Shown here one piece after another: positions 1-7,551 of a DNA stretch of 20,159 bases. The stretch covers positions 1 through 20,159 of the IMG/VR virus record IMGVR_UViG_3300025082_000110. One strand, 5' to 3'. A model generated the notes under the pieces. That model searched no databases, was not told where the DNA came from, and was given only the letters and a program-made list of their open reading frames with translations. The position numbers and the translations under genes were made by a program. The DNA comes from a virus. Position 1 is the first letter of the stretch. Each line of letters begins with the position of its first letter.

Positions 1-1
1 T

Positions 2-187
2 GCATGGAGCATAGGATGCTTGAAGGATATGAGACCTGAAGCTAACGAATGGTTAGATTACAGGAGTGTAAATTGGAGTCATGCTTTTGCTATAGTTGAC
101 TTCTACAAAAGAGGATTGTTTACAGTGCATATAGTACAGATAATAAATGGTAGGACTTCATTGTGGGGTGAATTAATTGAGGGTTAA
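2..187 (+). CDS. Metallophosphoesterase, C-terminal fragment (partial at window start)
   Basis: The frame is open from the window edge to a TAA at 185-187 and encodes 61 residues of a protein that begins outside the window. The readable part contains SIGCLKDMRPEANEW, then WSHAFAIVDFYKRGLFTVHI and IINGRTSLWG. This order (SxGCL, about 20 residues, WxxxFAIVD, a short beta hairpin, then I-I-N-G-R before a G near the end) is what I recall from the C-terminal end of calcineurin-like metallophosphoesterases found in many phages. The metal-binding part of such an enzyme would lie upstream and cannot be checked here. The next gene starts inside the stop codon (TAATG), so the two are probably translationally coupled. 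Coding is well supported; the family name is moderately supported and rests on pattern memory only. Confidence 0.6.
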   Translation, partial: AWSIGCLKDMRPEANEWLDYRSVNWSHAFAIVDFYKRGLFTVHIVQIINGRTSLWGELIEG

Positions 188-444
188 TGGAAACATTTGT
201 AGAAATAATAGAGCGTGTGGGGGTGCCTGTAGCTATGTGTATGGCTTTCGGATTCTTCATATGGAAGCAGAATCAGTTTATACAGAACGAACTTCAGAAG
301 GAGATGAGGGAATCATTTGCTAGGTTAGAAGGGATTATAATTGGATTGATAAATGCTTTGAAGAAACACACGATAGATATAAAAGAATTGAAAGCGAGCT
401 ATACAGCTCTCGTCAATATAGTACAAAAACTATTCAATAAATAA
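187..444 (+). CDS. Small membrane protein, holin-like (BhlA/UviB type layout)
   Basis: This 85-residue protein has one hydrophobic segment near the N-terminus (about residues 11-26, VGVPVAMCMAFGFFIW). A long charged amphipathic helix follows (KQNQFIQNELQKEMRESFARLEG) and then a second helical stretch to the end. One N-terminal transmembrane helix followed by a cytoplasmic coiled coil is the layout of BhlA/UviB-type phage holins and of other small phage membrane proteins. A lysis role is therefore plausible but not shown by sequence. It starts in the TAATG overlap with the upstream gene, with a GAGGG just before as weak ribosome binding site. The following small genes may belong to the same lysis or accessory group. 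No endolysin is visible in this window. Confidence 0.6.
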   Translation: METFVEIIERVGVPVAMCMAFGFFIWKQNQFIQNELQKEMRESFARLEGIIIGLINALKKHTIDIKELKASYTALVNIVQKLFNK

Positions 445-455
445 GGAGATAGGAA

Positions 456-605
456 ATGTTATGGATATCAGCTAATTGGGAATATATATTAATAGGTATT
501 CTCTGTGTAGATAAAGTAGTAGCATTAAGTCCTACAAAATGGGATGACCTCATTTGGACTTCAGTTAAAAAAGCAATATATAAAGCAGTAGGAAAGGAGC
601 AATAA
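456..605 (+). CDS. 49-residue membrane-anchored small protein
   Basis: The ORF reads MLWISANWEYILIGILCVDK, then VVALSPTKWDDLIWTSVKKA, then IYKAVGKEQ. It is preceded by a textbook ribosome binding site (AAGGAG at 443-448, seven bases before ATG), the best argument that so short an ORF is real. A short hydrophobic stretch (about residues 10-24) could be a membrane helix and is followed by an amphipathic basic tail. The SPTKxDD motif after a hydrophobic segment is one I associate with small holin-like phage proteins; function is not established. Its tail resembles that of the next ORF (TKWDDLIWTSVKKAI against SKKDDKVWEKVKKVL). It ends in a TAATG overlap with that ORF. Confidence 0.65.
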   Translation: MLWISANWEYILIGILCVDKVVALSPTKWDDLIWTSVKKAIYKAVGKEQ

Positions 606-760
606 TGAGCTTATTATCTGCATACATTGCAAAACAAGTACAGAAGCATGGATTGAAAGGAATACTCATAAAGGTTGGAAATTTGGCCGTTAAGGCCACT
701 AAATCCAAAAAGGATGATAAGGTATGGGAAAAGGTTAAAAAGGTCTTAGAGGAGCTTTAA
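605..760 (+). CDS. 51-residue basic small phage protein
   Basis: The ORF reads MSLLSAYIAKQVQKHGLKGI, LIKVGNLAVKATKSKKDDKV, WEKVKKVLEEL. It starts at the TAATG junction with the previous gene, with AAAGGAG five bases upstream (593-599), so initiation is well supported. It is strongly basic and predicted helical, with a mildly hydrophobic centre (GILIKVGNLAV) that is too short and charged to be a sure membrane helix. Its C-terminal half shares the K-DD-x-x-W-x-x-VKK pattern with the preceding 49-residue protein, which hints at a duplicated or interacting pair. Position next to the holin-like gene allows a lysis-related role, but nothing in the sequence proves it. Confidence 0.6.
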   Translation: MSLLSAYIAKQVQKHGLKGILIKVGNLAVKATKSKKDDKVWEKVKKVLEEL

Positions 761-900
761 TGGCCGTAATTCGTGCATATTACTTTAATTGGGAGAGGGA
801 CTACACTGCTCCTCCTTGGTTCTCTCGGCTCGCATGTTCAGACGGTTCGCTGACTGTTGTGTATAGCTCTCCCAATAATTTAGAGGAAGAAGATGCCTAA
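760..900 (+). CDS. 46-codon ORF of uncertain reality, overlapping an inverted-repeat island
   Basis: The ORF starts in a TAATG overlap with the preceding gene, behind a GAGGAG (749-754), and ends with TAA at 898-900, eight bases into the next gene. The product begins MAVIRAYYFNWERDYTAPPW and ends SSPNNLEEEDA. Start context and tight packing favour translation. However, the middle of the ORF is about half G+C, far above its neighbours, and is bounded by a perfect 10-bp inverted repeat (788-797 with 867-876). That is more typical of a structured RNA than of a coding sequence in this genome. It may be a real small protein, a leader ORF whose translation opens or closes the hairpin in front of the 893 gene, or a chance ORF. 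I recognise no family. Confidence 0.35.
   Translation: MAVIRAYYFNWERDYTAPPWFSRLACSDGSLTVVYSSPNNLEEEDA
788..876 (+). other. G+C-rich island with perfect 10-bp inverted repeat; candidate structured RNA or hairpin
   Basis: ATTGGGAGAG at 788-797 is perfectly complementary to CTCTCCCAAT at 867-876. Inside it, CTACAC (801-806) can pair with GTGTAxxG (859-866) with a two-base bulge, and TCAG/CTGA can form a small central hairpin around ACGGTTCG. By hand count the 89 bases are about 52% G+C, against roughly a third in neighbouring genes. The element ends 16 bases before the ATG of the 834-residue gene; that gene's ribosome binding site (AGAGGAAGA) lies just after the stem. The sequence shows the repeat; an RNA or regulatory role is inference. 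The strand is assumed from gene direction. Confidence 0.45.
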
Positions 901-3397
901 GCAGCTTTATAAGATAGTCCAGTTTCATGGAGGTTTGAATAGTAATTCAGATGCTAGAGATATAGCTGAGAATGAGCTATCTGAAGCTACTGATGTAATG
1001 GTGGATGAGTTGGGTAAGATTAGAATGATGGGAGGTACTGCTCAGCATTATAATTATACAAATAGTGCTAATAATCCTAATAATGCAGCTGGTATAAATC
1101 CTGGTTATGGGTTATTTCAGTTTAGTCATGATAGATTAGGAGCTACTACTACTGGTAGTGCACAGGCTGAAACAGGAGATGATTATTTAGCAATGGCTGA
1201 TGAAGCTACTGCTCAAATTGATATTTATAGTCGAGTTACTAATGCATGGGGTCTAAATAGATTTGATTTAGGGTCGACACATTCAGGTATGAAGGCTGTC
1301 TTCTATGCTGCAGATGGTGCATTAAGAGTAAGTGATGGAAACTTTGGGGCTGACAATCAAACTATGTGGTATGGATATATATATAGATATTTTCTAGGAG
1401 ATGGCACTAGTGGTTATGATGGAGATGATTATAGTGAAGGGAAATTAGTTACCAAATGGGTTTCAGAAGAAGCTGCACCCAAAGCCTTGGCAATACAATC
1501 CTTTTCTTCAATACTAACTACTCCTACCGCTCCGACTGCAGCTAGGCCTATAAGCGTACAAATGTATAATTATGAATATAATGATCTAAATACATTAAAT
1601 TCAGGTGATGAAGTTTTTTCTAGCAATATTGAATCCTGTTTTATAAGAGCTAGTTTTATAGCTGGAGCTCCAAATGTTACTGCTGTAGGTGGAACTAATC
1701 TTACTGTTGGGTTTTCTACATTTGCTTCTACTGGAGATAAGATAATTATTACAGAATCTGCTGCGGACAATAATAAAACATTTACAGTTGGATCTACCTC
1801 TACTAATGCTACTAGTCCAAATACTATGGAATTTGATGAAACTGTAGCAGAAGCACTTAATGATTATGTATATATGTTCAATTTGAATAAGATGTCATGG
1901 TTTGATAAAGATAATACAGGATGGCAATGTGCAGTATCTACTCTTTATGATGATAGTAAGCAGGAATCACCTTTAAGTATTTCCGGAACAACATTGGAAC
2001 CAGCAGATATAGTAGGTAAGTATAGTACCAGTACTAGGGTTGGAATGACAAAGGTTGGATTTAGAGTTTATGTTTACGCTGGGGATGGTACTAATGATGG
2101 CCTTGGTATTACTGAGCCAAGAGTTTCTGGATTTAATGTATATATGCGTAGATCTGGTACAGATACATGGTATCAACAGGCTAATGTAGATATTACTCTA
2201 GGAGTTAAATTGCCAAGTGAGGAAACTTATACTATGTGGGGTAATTCGGCTCAACTAGGTGCTGAAGTTGCTAGCCATACTGTAACAACGCCTGTATATG
2301 CTCCGCAGGAAGTTATATCATATGAGGATAGTTCAGGAATGTCTGGAGCTGCTGCTACGACACCTTTTGATGGTGTGGGAACTGGATTCAAAACTGCAGT
2401 AATAGCTAATAGAAGGGCTTATGTAGCTAATTTTAAAGCTAAAGATTTAAATGGTAAAGTTCAAGTTTTTGGTGATGCAATAATGAAATCTGAAGTAGGT
2501 AAATTTGATAATTTTTCACTTGATAGAAGATTGGAAGCTGAAATTCGTGATGGAGATGAGATAGTAAAGCTTGAAGAATATGCTGATAGATTACTACAGT
2601 TTAAAAAGAAGAAGATGACTTTGATAAATATTTCTCAAGAGGTAGAATTTATAGAAGATACGTTTATGCATAAAGGAATTTCTCATCCTGCTGCTACATG
2701 TAAGACTGATTTTGGTATAGCATGGGTTAATAAGCAAGGATGCTATCTATATGATGGACAGAAGGTAAATAACTTACTTGAGAAACAAGGTAGGCAGATA
2801 ATAAAGGAGAGTGAATGGGCTACATTTACTACCCTTGAGCCTATGATTGGGTATATACCTAAGAAAAGACAGTTACTTATTGCAAATGATGTTACTACTA
2901 CTGGTGATGGTGCTACTTTTTTATATGATTTGGTTACACAGTCTTGGGTTGAGGGAGCTGCTGCTACTGTTACATCAGAGGATAAAACAAATTTTATTAC
3001 AGATTGGAATGGTGATTTAGTATATGCTCATACGGCTGGTACTGTAGTGAAGTGGGATGATACAGGTGATGATTCAACTGCTTTTGTAATAGCAACTAAA
3101 GATATAGACTTTGGACAACCGGGACAAAAGAAGAAGATATATAAGGTGTATGTGACATATACTGGAGTATCAAGTCTTAGTGTGAATGTGGATTATCAGA
3201 TAAATGGAGATAATGGTTGGAATGGATTTTCTTCTGGTGAACCTTTAACTGCTTCATCAGGGCAGAATGAAGCTACCTTAACATTATCTTCTCCGGTAGA
3301 ATGTTATAGTTTTCAATTGAGATTTAGCGGTACAGGTAAGACTACTTTTGAAATTAATGATGCTACAATAGTTTTTAGGTTGAAAGGAATGAGATAA
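893..3397 (+). CDS. Probable head-tail stabilisation or tail structural protein (834 aa)
   Basis: The N-terminus reads FHGGLNSNSDARDI, then ENELSEATDVMVDELGKIRM and MGG. This GGLN, then ENELxEAxDVxVDxxGxIRxxGG arrangement is typical of large phage structural proteins of the P22 gp10-like stabilisation or tail-tube group, in which repeated beta strands build a propeller-like body. The rest is rich in Thr, Ser, Gly and Asn with beta-strand periodicity and no membrane segment. Near the C-terminus (from about residue 737) IDFGQPGQKKKIYKVYVTY opens what looks like a terminal beta-sandwich. It overlaps the previous 46-codon ORF by 8 bases and the next gene by one base (TAATG). A ribosome binding site AGAGGAAGA precedes the ATG. 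The gene leads the block of inner-virion genes, where a connector or tail nozzle protein is expected. A structural role is well supported; the exact part is uncertain. Confidence 0.65.
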   Translation: MPKQLYKIVQFHGGLNSNSDARDIAENELSEATDVMVDELGKIRMMGGTAQHYNYTNSANNPNNAAGINPGYGLFQFSHDRLGATTTGSAQAETGDDYLAMADEATAQIDIYSRVTNAWGLNRFDLGSTHSGMKAVFYAADGALRVSDGNFGADNQTMWYGYIYRYFLGDGTSGYDGDDYSEGKLVTKWVSEEAAPKALAIQSFSSILTTPTAPTAARPISVQMYNYEYNDLNTLNSGDEVFSSNIESCFIRASFIAGAPNVTAVGGTNLTVGFSTFASTGDKIIITESAADNNKTFTVGSTSTNATSPNTMEFDETVAEALNDYVYMFNLNKMSWFDKDNTGWQCAVSTLYDDSKQESPLSISGTTLEPADIVGKYSTSTRVGMTKVGFRVYVYAGDGTNDGLGITEPRVSGFNVYMRRSGTDTWYQQANVDITLGVKLPSEETYTMWGNSAQLGAEVASHTVTTPVYAPQEVISYEDSSGMSGAAATTPFDGVGTGFKTAVIANRRAYVANFKAKDLNGKVQVFGDAIMKSEVGKFDNFSLDRRLEAEIRDGDEIVKLEEYADRLLQFKKKKMTLINISQEVEFIEDTFMHKGISHPAATCKTDFGIAWVNKQGCYLYDGQKVNNLLEKQGRQIIKESEWATFTTLEPMIGYIPKKRQLLIANDVTTTGDGATFLYDLVTQSWVEGAAATVTSEDKTNFITDWNGDLVYAHTAGTVVKWDDTGDDSTAFVIATKDIDFGQPGQKKKIYKVYVTYTGVSSLSVNVDYQINGDNGWNGFSSGEPLTASSGQNEATLTLSSPVECYSFQLRFSGTGKTTFEINDATIVFRLKGMR

Positions 3398-3585
3398 TGG
3401 GGATGACAAGACAGGAAAGAATAGCTTTACATAAGAAACAGGAGAGATTACAAGTTAAGAGCGGTGTTCCTATTATATCTGAGCTTACTGAAGGGGTTCC
3501 TGTATTACGTACCAGTGCTGAAGGTGTAGTTGAATATGTTAAAGTTAAAAATGTTTTATATAAAAAAGTGTTAGATAGGGGATAA
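3397..3585 (+). CDS. Small conserved-type phage protein between tail and inner-virion genes (62 aa)
   Basis: This is a 62-residue protein: a basic helical N-terminus (MTRQERIALHKKQERLQVK), then ISELTEGVPVLRTSAEGV and EYVKVKNVLYKKVLDRG. The E-G-V-P-V-L-R, EGxxEYVxxxxVLYKK pattern is one I recognise from short proteins that sit after tail-tube or stabilisation genes in many uncultivated podovirus-like phages, but I know of no demonstrated function. A role as a small adaptor or fibre-attachment piece is a guess from position. Its start overlaps the stop of the 834-residue gene (TAATG) and AAGGAATGAG upstream serves as ribosome binding site. The next gene begins four bases after its stop. Confidence 0.55.
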   Translation: MGMTRQERIALHKKQERLQVKSGVPIISELTEGVPVLRTSAEGVVEYVKVKNVLYKKVLDRG

Positions 3586-3589
3586 GATT

Positions 3590-4834
3590 ATGGGATATGG
3601 TAGAGCTTTATTACAAAAAGATACAAGAAGGGAAGAAGCGTCTCTTCAAAAAAAGGCTAAAAAGAAAAGTCTTTGGGGCTCTATTGGTAGAACTGTTGGC
3701 GGTCTAGGAGTAATGGCTTTGACTGGAGGTGCTGTAAATCCAGTAACACTTGGCCTTCTAACTGGAGGTGCTAGTTTTCTAGGTGGAGCTATTGGAGCTA
3801 AAGGTGCTGAAAAATTTGGTAAAGATAAAGGAAAATTAACTGGAGGTAAATTCTTCAAGTCAGATAGAGAATCTCTACAAACTGAATTAGGTGCATTTGG
3901 CACTCAAAATCTAATGTCTTCTCTTAAATCTGGTATTCAAGCTGGGCTTGGACAGGCTGCCAAACTTCAAAAGGCTAAACTTTTTGGGCCTGAGGGTGCT
4001 GGTGAGGCTGCTAAGTTTGGAAAATTAGATTTTCAAGATAGTTTTGTAGGTAAGTCAAAACTTGCCCAGAATATTAGATCAGCAAAATATTTCAAAGACC
4101 AAGGATTATCTGAATTTGTCGATCCTAATCTACAAGTAGGTACTGAAAGTGGTAAGAAGATTATAGCTATGGATAGGACTGATCCTAATTTAGCTATAAA
4201 TAAAAGATTAGGAATGGGTACAGGAGAAAAGGTTAGCTATTTAGATAGAGTTAATAAAACGGCTTTACCTAAAGATATTATTCCAGAAGTTACTGCAAAA
4301 GGAGGTCGTTTATCTCAATCTGAGAGAGGTGTGTATGACACTATAAATAAAATGACAGATGAAGGATATTCCGTTGGTACAAATAGGGCTTTACCATCAG
4401 AATTTGGTAGAGGATATATAGGTGATAAGGGTCAGATTGTTAGAGATCCGGGTAGGCCAGATGTTCCATTTACACCAGAGGTTGAAGATGAATTTTTTAC
4501 AGGTAACAATTATCCAATGGCAGATAAAGACTTTGGTGGTTTTTCAGAATTTGATGAAGCATCTTGGAGACAAGGCAGGGCTAGATTAAATGAATCGAAA
4601 TATGGTTCGGGCACAGATTATATTACTGGTGGTCTTTCTTCAGAACCTACTGAGATGATTGAGGGAGAGTGGGCAGAAGATTTTTATAAGAATAAGAAAT
4701 GGTCTAATCGGGGCCCTAATTTTGATGAAAGTGAGAATATTATTCAACCATTTTCAAACACTAATAGGTCTTTATTTCAGGACTATAACAATATAAAAAC
4801 AGAAGATTGGAGTAAAACAGCAAAGGGGTATTAA
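3590..4834 (+). CDS. Inner-virion or ejection-type protein with Gly-rich hydrophobic N-terminal segment (414 aa)
   Basis: The N-terminal 30 residues are strongly charged (DTRREEASLQKKAKKK). They are followed at about residues 30-75 by a Gly/Ala-rich hydrophobic stretch (GLGVMALTGGAVNPVTLGLL, then TGGASFLGGAIGAKGA), which could insert into or cross a membrane. The remainder is soluble, charged and low in recognisable motifs, with an acidic aromatic-rich C-terminal third. Small proteins combining a basic helix with a Gly-rich membrane-active segment, placed just before larger inner proteins, resemble DNA-ejection proteins of podoviruses (T7 gp14-like in position only). No sequence homology to T7 is claimed. 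A ribosome binding site AGGGGATAAG precedes the ATG. The gene ends two bases before the next gene (TAATAATG). Confidence 0.55.
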   Translation: MGYGRALLQKDTRREEASLQKKAKKKSLWGSIGRTVGGLGVMALTGGAVNPVTLGLLTGGASFLGGAIGAKGAEKFGKDKGKLTGGKFFKSDRESLQTELGAFGTQNLMSSLKSGIQAGLGQAAKLQKAKLFGPEGAGEAAKFGKLDFQDSFVGKSKLAQNIRSAKYFKDQGLSEFVDPNLQVGTESGKKIIAMDRTDPNLAINKRLGMGTGEKVSYLDRVNKTALPKDIIPEVTAKGGRLSQSERGVYDTINKMTDEGYSVGTNRALPSEFGRGYIGDKGQIVRDPGRPDVPFTPEVEDEFFTGNNYPMADKDFGGFSEFDEASWRQGRARLNESKYGSGTDYITGGLSSEPTEMIEGEWAEDFYKNKKWSNRGPNFDESENIIQPFSNTNRSLFQDYNNIKTEDWSKTAKGY

Positions 4835-4836
4835 TA

Positions 4837-6003
4837 ATGGCTGGATATAGCAAAGGTATAGTAGATACACGTAAACTCAACAAGGATAGTAAAGCCAGGT
4901 TAGGTCGTGGTGGTGATACTAAGATACGTGAGGTAGATGGTAGGAAATCTCACGTTAATGCTTTAGAAGCTTATCTTATTGATGTTAATGGTAAGGCAGG
5001 TGAAGAGTTTACTAAGAGAGTTGGTGCTGGTACTGTAAATCCTCTTACTGGTATGCCTGAATATGGATTTTGGGATGATGCGTGGAAGCAAACCAAGAAA
5101 TCTGTTGGTAGTGTGGTAGATATAGCTGCTGGAATGGGTAATCCAGCTATACAAGCTATTAATTTATATGAAAAGTATAGTCGTAATGAAACTGGTATTA
5201 ATACTCCAGGTGAGCTTATTGCTGATCCATCTAAGAAAATGATAGATTTTGAGCAAATGGGGCTAACTCCTGAAGAAGATCCTGGTTTATTTCAAGGAAC
5301 AGGAGCAGGGAAAAAATCTTATGATGAGCTCCAAACCATGACTCCAGAAGAAAGACAGACGTATCAAGAGGAACAGTTTGGTATTATTGGTACAGGATAT
5401 GAACAATATATGACTGGTTTTCAAGAAGAGCCTTTTGGATTTCTTAAAGATCAAAAGGATTTAACTACTAAAGGATTGCAAAGTTCCTATGGAGCTACTA
5501 TGGGTGCATTGGGAAGTCGAGAAGAAACTCTTGGACTTGAAAGAGAAAGTCTCGGACTTCAAACAAGGGGTTTTGATATTCAAGAAGAAGGTCTTACGGC
5601 CCAACAAACAGCTCTTGGTAGAACTACAGGACGTGGATATGCTGCGGCTACTGGGGCTGCAGCTACAGCAGCTTCAAGATCAGGTTTGGCTACTAGTGGA
5701 ACTATAACTTCAGGATTGGAAACACAAAAAAAAGAATTATTTCAAGATTATACAGCAGGTGTTAAAGATATTGGACGACAGAGAGCTGGTATTCAAATAG
5801 GAAGAGAAGGTATTGATATAGCAGGGAGAGGCATTGATATAGGTATGGGAGATATTGAGCGACAAAGAGGAACTGCATTAGAAACATTAACTTTAGGTAA
5901 AGAAGGAGCAGGTCTAGACTTTAGAACAGCTGAATATGCAGAGAAACGAAGACAGGAAGAGCAGTACTATGATGATATTGGAATGATAAGTGGAAAAATG
6001 TAA
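4837..6003 (+). CDS. Inner-virion-type structural protein with two heptad arrays (388 aa)
   Basis: The N-terminal region carries KSHVNALEAYLIDVNGKAGE and VGAGTVNPLTGMPEYGFWDD. The GxGTxNPxTGxPEYxFWDD motif is one I recall from phage structural proteins in this genomic position. The middle is acidic. From about residue 231 two exact seven-residue repeat arrays follow, separated by an Ala/Ser/Thr-rich linker (about 266-311); see the separate repeat entries. The C-terminus is charged and helical. Such repeats suggest long helices or a fibrous assembly, for example a tube or scaffold made by inner-virion proteins. A second-frame ORF at 5489-5707 is a by-product of the repeats. Start: ATG in TAATAATG with AAAGGGG upstream. 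The structural role is an inference from motif and neighbours. Confidence 0.6.
   Translation: MAGYSKGIVDTRKLNKDSKARLGRGGDTKIREVDGRKSHVNALEAYLIDVNGKAGEEFTKRVGAGTVNPLTGMPEYGFWDDAWKQTKKSVGSVVDIAAGMGNPAIQAINLYEKYSRNETGINTPGELIADPSKKMIDFEQMGLTPEEDPGLFQGTGAGKKSYDELQTMTPEERQTYQEEQFGIIGTGYEQYMTGFQEEPFGFLKDQKDLTTKGLQSSYGATMGALGSREETLGLERESLGLQTRGFDIQEEGLTAQQTALGRTTGRGYAAATGAAATAASRSGLATSGTITSGLETQKKELFQDYTAGVKDIGRQRAGIQIGREGIDIAGRGIDIGMGDIERQRGTALETLTLGKEGAGLDFRTAEYAEKRRQEEQYYDDIGMISGKM
5527..5631 (+). repeat. Heptad repeat array 1 in the 388-residue protein
   Basis: Residues 231-265 divide cleanly into five units of seven: TLGLERE, SLGLQTR, GFDIQEE, GLTAQQT, ALGRTTG. Hydrophobic residues recur at unit positions 2 and 4 and charged or polar residues at 5-7. 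The repetition is at protein level with partial DNA similarity. Confidence 0.7.
5770..5874 (+). repeat. Heptad repeat array 2 in the 388-residue protein
   Basis: Residues 312-346 divide into IGRQRAG, IQIGREG, IDIAGRG, IDIGMGD, IERQRGT. Ile is at position 1 in all units and at position 3 in the three central ones, with Gly common at positions 4, 6 and 7. The DNA of the central units is nearly repeated (around TATTGATATAG). The Ile/Gly-rich register differs from array 1. Confidence 0.7.
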
Positions 6004-6015
6004 CCTTGATAATAG

Positions 6016-6021
6016 TATAAT
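6016..6021 (+). promoter_or_regulatory. Possible promoter -10 box in the 30-base gap before the 505-residue gene
   Basis: A perfect TATAAT lies in one of the few intergenic gaps of the plus-strand block. The best -35 match is a weak TGGAAA at 5991-5996, 19 bases away. In A+T-rich DNA TATAAT is common by chance, so this is only a candidate for an internal promoter of the host sigma-70 type. Confidence 0.2.
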
Positions 6022-6033
6022 AAGGATAAATTT

Positions 6034-7551
6034 ATGGCACAAATAACAGTAGAAAGAAGTGCAATAGCAGATTTCTTGGATGAACTTCCCAGTTTGTTAA
6101 TGCAATATAAGCAGATGCAATGGGCTATCGAAGAGAGAGCTTTAGATAGAGAGGATCGTAAAGCTGCTACTGCTCAACAAATACTTATAAAGGAGTATTA
6201 TGATAAGAAGGCTGAAGTAAGAACAACTGAAAAGGTATTTGATCAATATGATAATCTAAAGCCTTCAGATGTATCTTCAAGTGGTGCTGTCCCTGAACTC
6301 TTTGCTATTGTAGATAAACAAAACAATATAGATTTAGATGCTATTACTCAGAATCTCAATGCTTTAGGCACTTATCAATCTGAATTAGAATCTAGCCTTG
6401 GAGAGTTAAGAGGTCAAGCTCAAACTTTACAAGAAATGCAGTTAGATTATGCAGGCCCTGAAGGAGTATTAGAACAGGATGAATATGAAGAATTTAGAAA
6501 GCATGCTTTAACAGCAATGGATGAGGGTGGTCTTGGATGGACTACTACAGCAGGTGCAGATGTAGGATTTTATAAGACTGATGTTACTACTAGACAAATT
6601 GCTGCTAGAAATCAAGCAAAGGATATGAAAGCAGATTTAAAAGTGGATGCTGCTGGGCAGTATGAGATATTACGTGGAGTTTTTACAGCGACTGAAGATT
6701 ATGATGCTGATGACATGATAGATGCTCTTACTTATATAGACCCACTTACTGAAAATGAGGTAGAACCTAGTGAAGAAGTAATAGGAGCTATTCAGAGGTT
6801 GGCAGGTCAAAGTCTTACTTATGATAATTTTATGGATAATTTAGCTGCCTTCCCATCAGAAGGGGGTGGAGATTATATTAGGGCAGAATTAATAACAAAT
6901 CCTCAAATTAATGTAGTATATAATGATCTTCAAAAAAACTATAAAGCTATTAATGTTTTAGATAATAAGCTTGCTGGCATAAATGATGCACCTATTGAGA
7001 CAAATCTAAACATTTTTATAGATGAAATTTCAAATGTGACCAATCCAAAAGTACTCTTTGGACTTTATGATGAAGCTATAAAGGGTCAGGATATAGATTT
7101 TGAAAATGATCCATTTTTTGATGCAGTAGAAGCACAGCTTGGTGTAATAGATGCAAGTGATGCATATTTAAAGCATAAAGGTTTTGGTGATGAACCTATT
7201 GAAGAGCTGGACAGTGAACTTGAGACTTCGATAGATAATTTAAGAGATAAACAAACTGCTTTATGGGAAGCTGGATTACATTACACTCCTATATATGATG
7301 AAATTAGCGATAGCTTAACAGTTTTAAGTAGAGAATTGCGTGATAAGGAAAATTATGCAGATTATGTTAGAGAGATGGAGAGAAAAGCATCACAAGGAGT
7401 AATGTCTGAAGAGGAATTATCCGAGCTTTCTTCTCTTGTTGGTATAAGTGTAGATGATTTAAAAGAAATGATGGAGGAAAGACGTCAAGAACAAATAGTT
7501 AGAGGACGCTCTCCTCGTAGTGCTTTCTATGAAAGGGGATTACAAAAATAA
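6034..7551 (+). CDS. Inner-virion-type coiled-coil protein (505 aa)
   Basis: This soluble, acidic and largely helical protein has no membrane segment. Residues 1-75 form a charged helical region (IADFLDELPSLLMQYKQMQW and IEERALDREDRKAATAQQIL). Further coiled-coil-like stretches occur in the middle (NALGTYQSELESSLGELRGQ) and at the C-terminus (YVREMERKASQGVMSEEELS, MMEERRQEQIV), ending in a basic tail RGRSPRSAFYERGLQK. I recognise no family. Position between the Gly-rich inner proteins and the giant gene, and a start codon of the giant gene embedded in its stop (TAATG), suggest an inner-core or ejection protein, roughly the slot of T7 gp15, by position only. A ribosome binding site AAGGAT lies eight bases before the ATG. 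It could also be a chaperone or packaging partner for the giant protein. Confidence 0.55.
   Translation: MAQITVERSAIADFLDELPSLLMQYKQMQWAIEERALDREDRKAATAQQILIKEYYDKKAEVRTTEKVFDQYDNLKPSDVSSSGAVPELFAIVDKQNNIDLDAITQNLNALGTYQSELESSLGELRGQAQTLQEMQLDYAGPEGVLEQDEYEEFRKHALTAMDEGGLGWTTTAGADVGFYKTDVTTRQIAARNQAKDMKADLKVDAAGQYEILRGVFTATEDYDADDMIDALTYIDPLTENEVEPSEEVIGAIQRLAGQSLTYDNFMDNLAAFPSEGGGDYIRAELITNPQINVVYNDLQKNYKAINVLDNKLAGINDAPIETNLNIFIDEISNVTNPKVLFGLYDEAIKGQDIDFENDPFFDAVEAQLGVIDASDAYLKHKGFGDEPIEELDSELETSIDNLRDKQTALWEAGLHYTPIYDEISDSLTVLSRELRDKENYADYVREMERKASQGVMSEEELSELSSLVGISVDDLKEMMEERRQEQIVRGRSPRSAFYERGLQK

Noticed and set aside
791-873. A tRNA in the G+C-rich island (7-bp GGGAGAG/CTCTCCC outer stem, 83 bases, GGTTCG present)
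   Set aside because: No T-arm lies next to the 3' stem strand on either strand, the D-arm pattern is absent and GGTTCG is in the wrong place.
3646-3903. An 85-residue minus-strand ORF rich in Pro and Ala
   Set aside because: It is the complement of the Gly/Ala-rich segment of the 414-residue gene; the composition follows from the opposite strand.
5489-5707. A 72-residue ORF in another plus-strand frame
   Set aside because: It lies wholly inside the repeat-bearing 388-residue gene; its Leu/Gln-rich content is an out-of-frame reading of the repeats.
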